Below, piece after piece: positions 6,529 through 10,256 of a stretch of 10,256 nucleotides of DNA. Position 1 is the first letter of the stretch, and every line of letters starts with the position of its first letter. Source of the stretch: Gammaproteobacteria bacterium (GTDB lineage Bacteria; Pseudomonadota; Gammaproteobacteria; Competibacterales; Competibacteraceae). Under the pieces are notes generated by a model. That model saw only the letters and a program-made list of their open reading frames with translations. It was not told the DNA's origin and made no database searches. A program made the translations under genes and the position numbers. Where the stretch lies: NCBI GenBank assembly GCA_020047885.1, contig JAIFNF010000211.1, forward strand, positions 1-10,256, written 5' to 3'.

Positions 6529-8322
6529 ATGTGCGGCATCTGCGGTGAATTGACACTAGATGGTCAGAACCCGAACCTGACCTTAATGTCGGCAATGCTG
6601 GCGCGACTGGCTCGGCGCGGTCCTGATCATGAAGGCGTATGGGCCGATGGTCCGCTGCTATTTGGCCATCGCCGCTTGTCCGTCATCGATCTCAGCGACC
6701 GTTCCAACCAGCCCATGGTCGATCCGGAACTGGGCCTGGCGCTGGTCTTCAACGGTGCGATCTATAACTACCGGGAGCTGCGGCAGGAACTCCAGACCAA
6801 GGGTTACCGCTTTTTCTCCGGCGGCGACACCGAGGTCATCCTCAAAGCTTATGCGGAATGGGGCGAGCAGTGCGTCGAGCATCTGATCGGCATGTTCGCC
6901 TTCGCCCTGTGGAATCTGCGTGAACGCACTCTGTTTCTCGCCCGCGACCGACTGGGCATCAAGCCGCTCTACTACAGCCGGACGCCGCGTGCGTTCCGCT
7001 TCGCCTCAAACAGTCAAGCACTGCTGGTCGCGCCTGATGTGGATACCGCGATTGACCCGGTCGGTTTGCATCACCAACTGACCCTGCACGCAGTCATCCC
7101 GGCACCGCACACGGTTTTGCAAGGCCTCCGCAAGCTGGCTCCGGCGACGACAATGACCATTGACGCGCAGGGCCATGAACGGAGTCGGGTTTACTGGCGA
7201 TTGACCGCCCAGCGTCCAGCGGAACCGCGTAGTGAGGCGGAATGGACTGAGGTAGTGCATGACGCCCTGCGCCTGGCGGTACGGCGGCGGCTGGACATCG
7301 CGGATGTGCCGGTGGGCGTTTTACTGTCGGGCGGACTGGATTCCAGCTTGCTGGTCGCATTGCTGGCGGAATCCGGCGTGCGCGATCTGCTGACCTTCTC
7401 GGTCGGTTTTGAAGATCAGCCGGAAGAAAAGGGCAACGAGTTTGAATATTCCGATCCAGTGGCAGCCCGCTACCAGACCCGCCACCACAAGTATCTAATT
7501 CCCAACGATCAGGTGCTGAAACGCTTGCCGGAAGCCGTGACCTGCATGGCCGAGCCGATGGTCGGCCAGGACGCGGTTGCCTTCTTCCTGCTGTCAGAGC
7601 AGGTTTCGCAAGCCGTCAAAGTCGTGCAGAGCGGCCAAGGCGCGGATGAAGTGTTCGGCGGCTATTTCTGGTATCCGCGCATGGTCGCGGAAAGCGGGAC
7701 TGATCTGGAGCGATTCTGCCAACATTATTTCGACCGCGACCACGCTGAATTTCTGGAAACGGTTGGGCCAGCGTGGCAGGGTTCCGACTATACCGCGCAA
7801 CTGATTGCGGAACGGCTGGCGGAACCGGGTGCGGAGGAGTATCTCGATCAGGTGTTGCGGCTGGATGTGACCACGCTGATCGTTGACGACCCGGTGAAAC
7901 GGGTGGACAACATGACCATGGCCTGGGGACTGGAAGCGCGGGTGCCGTTCCTGGACCATGAATTGGTTGAACTGGCCATGCAGTTGCCCCCGGAACTGAA
8001 AATCGGTAGTGGCGGCAAGCATATCCTGAAAAAAATCGCCCGGGGTTTGTTGCCCGACGCCGTGATCGACCGACCCAAAGGCTATTTCCCGGTACCGGCG
8101 CTGAAGTTCGTGCGTGGCCCGTTCCTGGAATTCATGCGCGACACGGTCAATTCCCGCGCCTGTCGGGAGCGCGGCCTGTTCCAGCGGACTTATCTGGATC
8201 GCCTACTGGCCGAACCCGAGGCGCATCATACCCGGCTACTGGGCAGCAAGCTTTGGCACTCGGCGCTGCTGGAACTGTGGCTGCAACTGAACGTCGACCC
8301 GGCAACCCGGGTCAATGGTTAG
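6529..8322 (+). CDS. asnO: Asparagine synthetase-type amidotransferase, likely N-acetylglutaminylglutamine amidotransferase
   Basis: The 597-residue protein joins a class II glutaminase domain (about 1-200) to a synthetase domain (about 235-590). Cys2 right after the start Met is the glutaminase nucleophile, which fixes the start despite a weak ribosome site. Supporting residues are GHRRLS (46-51), FNGAIYN (74-80) and GGDTE (98-102). The ATP pyrophosphatase loop is SGGLDSS (267-273), followed by SGQGADE (368-374). Within the AsnB family, VDNMTMAWGLEARVPFLD (459-476) and KGYFPVPALK (517-526) look like the branch that amidates N-acetylglutaminylglutamine to make the osmoprotectant NAGGN, in place of the VDRMSMA-like motif of ordinary AsnB; this rests on memory of family members. 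The usual partner, NAGGN synthetase (Ngg), is not beside it: a BON lipoprotein lies upstream and grxD 26 bp downstream. Ordinary asparagine synthesis or another amidation remains possible. Confidence 0.85.
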   Translation: MCGICGELTLDGQNPNLTLMSAMLARLARRGPDHEGVWADGPLLFGHRRLSVIDLSDRSNQPMVDPELGLALVFNGAIYNYRELRQELQTKGYRFFSGGDTEVILKAYAEWGEQCVEHLIGMFAFALWNLRERTLFLARDRLGIKPLYYSRTPRAFRFASNSQALLVAPDVDTAIDPVGLHHQLTLHAVIPAPHTVLQGLRKLAPATTMTIDAQGHERSRVYWRLTAQRPAEPRSEAEWTEVVHDALRLAVRRRLDIADVPVGVLLSGGLDSSLLVALLAESGVRDLLTFSVGFEDQPEEKGNEFEYSDPVAARYQTRHHKYLIPNDQVLKRLPEAVTCMAEPMVGQDAVAFFLLSEQVSQAVKVVQSGQGADEVFGGYFWYPRMVAESGTDLERFCQHYFDRDHAEFLETVGPAWQGSDYTAQLIAERLAEPGAEEYLDQVLRLDVTTLIVDDPVKRVDNMTMAWGLEARVPFLDHELVELAMQLPPELKIGSGGKHILKKIARGLLPDAVIDRPKGYFPVPALKFVRGPFLEFMRDTVNSRACRERGLFQRTYLDRLLAEPEAHHTRLLGSKLWHSALLELWLQLNVDPATRVNG

Positions 8323-8348
8323 GCATTCTTTCCCTACGAGGTCAATCA

Positions 8349-8684
8349 ATGGACGCTCTCGAACGCATCAAGCAACAAGTCGAATCCAATCCGGTCGTGA
8401 TCTACATGAAAGGCACCCTGGAAGCCCCGCGCTGTGGCTTCTCACACCGCGCCTCCCAGGCGTTGGCCGCCACCGGTCTGCCCTTCGCCTATTTCAACAT
8501 CCTGGAGGACCCGGACATCTTTGACAACCTGCCGCGTTACGCCGACTGGCCGACTTTCCCACAGATTTACATCAACAGCGAGCTGATTGGCGGTTGCGAC
8601 ATTACGCTGGAACTGTACCAGAGCGGCGAGTTGCAGAAATTGATGGAAGAAGCTGTCGCCCGAGCTGATTCAGCGCCGTCTTGA
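8349..8684 (+). CDS. grxD: Monothiol glutaredoxin, CGFS type (Grx4/GrxD)
   Basis: This 111-residue protein is the single-domain CGFS glutaredoxin that binds a glutathione-ligated [2Fe-2S] cluster as a dimer and helps in iron-sulfur trafficking in the cytoplasm. Landmarks: an N-terminal helix (MDALERIKQQVESNPVVIYM), the lysine of MKGT at 21, the active site RCGFS with C29, the glutathione-binding WPTFPQIYI with its cis-proline, and GGCDI near residues 80-84. Family members usually read PKCGFS; here it is PRCGFS, a mild change. GAGGT lies 8 nt before ATG 8349. It starts 26 bp after the amidotransferase stop and may be read from the same transcript; a GC-rich hairpin lies just after its stop. 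All expected residues are present. Confidence 0.95.
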   Translation: MDALERIKQQVESNPVVIYMKGTLEAPRCGFSHRASQALAATGLPFAYFNILEDPDIFDNLPRYADWPTFPQIYINSELIGGCDITLELYQSGELQKLMEEAVARADSAPS

Positions 8685-8693
8685 ACGCCGCAC

Positions 8694-8729
8694 CCTCCCC
8701 CGTCATGGGGGAGGAAATGGGGTATTTTT
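8694..8729 (+). terminator. Probable terminator hairpin after grxD
   Basis: CCTCCCCC (8694-8701) and GGGGGAGG (8707-8714) form a perfect 8-bp stem with a 5-nt loop, starting 10 bp after the grxD stop. The T-run (five T, 8725-8729) comes about ten bases after the stem rather than directly behind it, so this is not a textbook terminator. It may instead be a stabilising 3' hairpin or a repeat copy. Confidence 0.45.
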
Positions 8730-8762
8730 GTGCAATTGCACAATGCGAAATTTTTTTTCGCA
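8728..8762. promoter_or_regulatory. 16-bp perfect palindrome with adjacent T-loop hairpin
   Basis: TTGTGCAATTGCACAA (8728-8743) reads the same on both strands with no mismatch. Directly next to it TGCGAAA (8744-8750) and TTTCGCA (8756-8762) pair around five T. The first dyad has the look of an operator for a dimeric regulator. Its place, about 190 bp before the next gene's ATG and upstream of a TACAAT at 8791-8796 that could be a -10 box, would suit control of that gene. As an alternative, the palindrome plus the eight T at 8751-8758 could act as a second terminator for grxD. No regulator is identified. Confidence 0.45.
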
Positions 8763-8929
8763 CCTCCCTACCAAATCACTAAATATGGACTACAATAATC
8801 GTATTCAGGTTGTGGCAATGCTCTTTAGAAGCGAATCTCCGCATTGACAATCTGAATCCACCCTCACGGCGCATTCCCCCAAGACCATGAGGCTGGCCAC
8901 CGGGCCACGGTTGAACGAGGTACAGCATC

Positions 8930-9391
8930 ATGCCCAGTGTTCTGCAGCAAATCGCCCAGCAGTTTGAACAAATCGATCCTGATAAAGCCAATGAGCTGCG
9001 CCGGATCGATCAGGTCTATACCGACTTTGGTTTTAACGACAGCGCGACCGCCCCGGCCGATGATGGCGCGGCTCGTCGTCTGCTTCACTATCTGCCGCGT
9101 ATGGCGCGGATGAAGGGATTCCGGTTGTACCGGATTGGCGTTGGCGAGCAGGAAAACGGCGGCTACGCCCATCAGGCCGTCGCCCTGCTCGACGCCCGTC
9201 ACCTGCCAACGCCGGGCAATACCCTGGCGGTGCTGGATCCGGCCGGCGTCGAGGCTGAACCGCCAGTCGCAAGCGATGAAGAATCCCGTCAGTATTTTTT
9301 TGAAGTCTGGCAGACCTTGCAGTATTACTACGGCCACGGCTGCGCACTGATTCCTGATAGTCAGTCGACGCTGAAGCAGAGTCCCGTTTAA
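8930..9391 (+). CDS. Unrecognised 153-residue soluble protein
   Basis: I do not recognise this protein. It starts MPSVLQQIAQQFEQIDPDKA with GAGG about 9 nt upstream. There is no signal peptide, membrane segment, cysteine pair or repeat; its one cysteine is near the end (GHGCALIPDS). The first 35 residues look helical and charged; the middle (RRLLHYLPRMARMKGFRLYR) is basic; a proline-rich stretch near 91-113 (LPTPGNTLAVLDPAG, EAEPPVA) probably links to a C-terminal aromatic helix (YFFEVWQTLQYYYGHG). It is single-gene by layout: a 245-bp hairpin-rich spacer before it and a strong terminator behind it. The opposite-strand frame 8864-9451 covers it completely; I prefer the plus strand because of the ribosome site, the matching terminator and the plausible composition. 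Function unknown. Confidence 0.65.
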   Translation: MPSVLQQIAQQFEQIDPDKANELRRIDQVYTDFGFNDSATAPADDGAARRLLHYLPRMARMKGFRLYRIGVGEQENGGYAHQAVALLDARHLPTPGNTLAVLDPAGVEAEPPVASDEESRQYFFEVWQTLQYYYGHGCALIPDSQSTLKQSPV

Positions 9392-9440
9392 AGCGATAAC
9401 CGCTTTATCAAACAGGAGACCCGGCCATGCCGGGTTTTTT
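9389..9440 (+). terminator. Tandem hairpins with intrinsic terminator after the 153-residue protein
   Basis: A first hairpin, TAAAGCG (9389-9395) with CGCTTTA (9401-9407), overlaps the stop codon. A second, ACCCGGC (9419-9425) with GCCGGGT (9429-9435), has a 3-nt loop and runs directly into six T (9435-9440). The second is a clear rho-independent terminator for the plus strand. It lies 19 bp before the end of the convergent Uma2 gene and has no T-run on the minus side. Confidence 0.9.
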
Positions 9441-9458
9441 ATTGCGAGCAACGCAAAA

Positions 9459-10025
9459 CTACAACCCGACGCCTTCGTAGAGTTCCGCCAGTTGAACCGT
9501 TAATCCTGTACAGGGCAACGTTAATTGATCTTGCGGATCACTGAATTCGGTTCGTCGCCATTGGCCGGCTTCCCGCGAATGCAGGATTGCGCCCATTCGC
9601 TCCTGCTCAAGTAGTAAATAGCCTTGAACACTCTCCAACCGCTTATAGGCAAACAACTTCTCCTGTCGATCCGTGCGAGCAGTCCCACTGGATAACACCT
9701 CGACAATCAGACAGGGACGGGTGCGGTAATACGGATCACGATCATCCGGATCGCAACAGACCATCAAGTCGGGGTAGTAAAAGATCTCGACACCGACTTC
9801 CTTGAGATGCAATTTAACGTCGGCAACAAAAGCTTGACAAGGTGAACCGCGCAGATGATGGATTAATCGGCTTGCCAAATTGAGGGTAATTTGGTTATGC
9901 CGGATACTGGCTCCAGACATCGCGTAAATTTCACCATTAATATATTCATGTTTGATCTCGCTGTGTTCTTCAAAAGCGAGATATTCTTCGACTGAAATCC
10001 AGTCAATTTTTCGTTGAGCCGACAT
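9459..10025 (-). CDS. Uma2-family (DUF820) PD-(D/E)XK nuclease-like protein
   Basis: The 188-residue protein belongs to the Uma2 family, abundant in cyanobacteria and some proteobacteria with many paralogues and an unclear role. It has a PD-(D/E)XK-like pattern. Numbering from the ATG at 10028: HEYINGEIYAMSGAS at 27-41 with E28, FYYPDLMV with D87, CLIVEVLS with E110, and DRQEKLFAYKRL with K124. Those acidic residues and the lysine would form the nuclease centre. Two ATGs are adjacent (10028 and 10025); I prefer 10025 because GGAG then lies 7 nt upstream, as against 4 nt for 10028. The upstream frame ending at 10025-10027 overlaps this start. Nothing visibly breaks the gene; whether it cuts DNA here is not known. 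Confidence 0.85.
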   Translation of the reverse strand: MSAQRKIDWISVEEYLAFEEHSEIKHEYINGEIYAMSGASIRHNQITLNLASRLIHHLRGSPCQAFVADVKLHLKEVGVEIFYYPDLMVCCDPDDRDPYYRTRPCLIVEVLSSGTARTDRQEKLFAYKRLESVQGYLLLEQERMGAILHSREAGQWRRTEFSDPQDQLTLPCTGLTVQLAELYEGVGL

Positions 10026-10212
10026 CATCTTTCTCCATGGATAGCATTTACCAAACGGGATTCATCGATAGCCCTCAAAGCACGATCCGCTGAATCGCCA
10101 GATTCTCCAAATCTCCACGCCCGACGCCCATCTCGCCCGCCAACCGGATATAGCCGACTTCACTGGGCAGGGCAATCGCATTTAAATTTGATACAATAGA
10201 ATCAATCTTCAT
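10025..10212 (-). pseudogene. Possible small gene with a frameshift, upstream of the Uma2 gene
   Basis: ATG 10212 opens a 45-codon frame, MKIDSIVSNLNAIALPSEVG then YIRLAGEMGVGRGD, which ends at TGA 10075-10077. In a second frame, open from 10159 to 10028 but with no ATG, the sequence continues as DSADRALRAIDESRLVNAIH, then GER and TGA at 10025-10027, overlapping the Uma2 start in the way that coupled operon genes do. The second stretch reads like real protein, so one small gene of about 60 residues that has suffered a frameshift near 10090-10110 is a fair reading. I cannot name a family. Alternatively the 45-residue frame is the true product and the rest is chance. Confidence 0.35.
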
Positions 10213-10256
10213 GCAGTTTTTCCATTTCCCCGCGCAGGACATGGGCAAGGTAGTCA
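10202..10256 (-). CDS. Partial C-terminal end of an upstream gene
   Basis: The minus strand from 10255 reads DYLAHVLRGEMEKLHED and stops at TGA 10202-10204. The frame is open to the window edge. The charged, helical look is protein-like, and the next frame's ATG (10212) overlaps it by 11 bases, as in a coupled small operon. Too little is present to name it. Confidence 0.35.
   Translation of the reverse strand, partial: DYLAHVLRGEMEKLHED

Noticed and set aside
8785..8847. A 20-codon plus-strand frame (MDYNNRIQVVAMLFRSESPH)
   Set aside because: No ribosome site lies upstream, it is very short, and it sits where a promoter for the gene at 8930 would be expected.
8844..8849. TTGACA as a -35 box before the gene at 8930
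   Set aside because: The hexamer is perfect, but nothing like TATAAT lies 15-19 bp downstream, so it is probably chance.
8864..9451. A 195-residue minus-strand frame opposite the 153-residue protein
   Set aside because: It runs through the plus-strand terminator, has no convincing ribosome site and reads like a mirror frame; the plus-strand gene has matching signals.

Overview
The window looks like part of a gammaproteobacterial chromosome. It is moderately GC-rich by eye and gene-dense, and carries a DsbB-type quinone-linked thiol oxidase, an iron-type superoxide dismutase, a CGFS monothiol glutaredoxin and an N-acetylglutaminylglutamine amidotransferase-type asparagine synthetase. Remnants of mobile and repetitive DNA (a TnpB piece, a 'GTAGGGCGGGTTA' palindromic repeat, a Uma2-family gene) fit a large environmental genome with many repeats. 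The species cannot be fixed from the sequence alone.

Layout. Positions 1-330 hold the C-terminal end of an IS200/IS605-type TnpB on the minus strand, cut off against a roughly 127-bp element of nested inverted repeats. Positions 361-936 hold a full-length mobA (molybdenum cofactor guanylyltransferase) broken by one in-frame TAA, convergent with dsbB (minus strand). From 1539 to 5212 runs a tight three-gene plus-strand unit: a formyltransferase-fold protein, a membrane sensor phosphatase (Cache-like periplasmic domain plus PP2C/SpoIIE domain), and a secreted family-3 solute-binding protein whose ATG overlaps the phosphatase stop codon. It converges on sodB (minus strand), with a hairpin terminator between them that serves sodB. 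Then come a small BON-domain lipoprotein, an Asn-synthetase-type amidotransferase, and grxD, all on the plus strand and possibly co-transcribed. A hairpin-rich 245-bp spacer with a 16-bp perfect palindrome precedes an unrecognised 153-residue protein that ends in a strong terminator. The right end holds a Uma2-family gene (minus strand) preceded by small, overlapping, possibly decayed reading frames that run off the window.

How the genes work together. The clearest functional unit is 1539-5212. The overlap of the solute-binding protein with the sensor phosphatase, and the absence of any permease or ATPase beside it, suggests the binding protein presents a ligand to the Cache-like domain rather than feeding a transporter, with output through serine/threonine dephosphorylation of an unseen target. 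The formyltransferase upstream has no recognised substrate. dsbB, sodB and grxD all handle thiols or oxidative stress but are not one operon. The amidotransferase would normally sit with an N-acetylglutaminylglutamine synthetase, which is not in this window. The three-gene signalling cassette is the best candidate for an undescribed system; that reading is inference from gene order and domain content.
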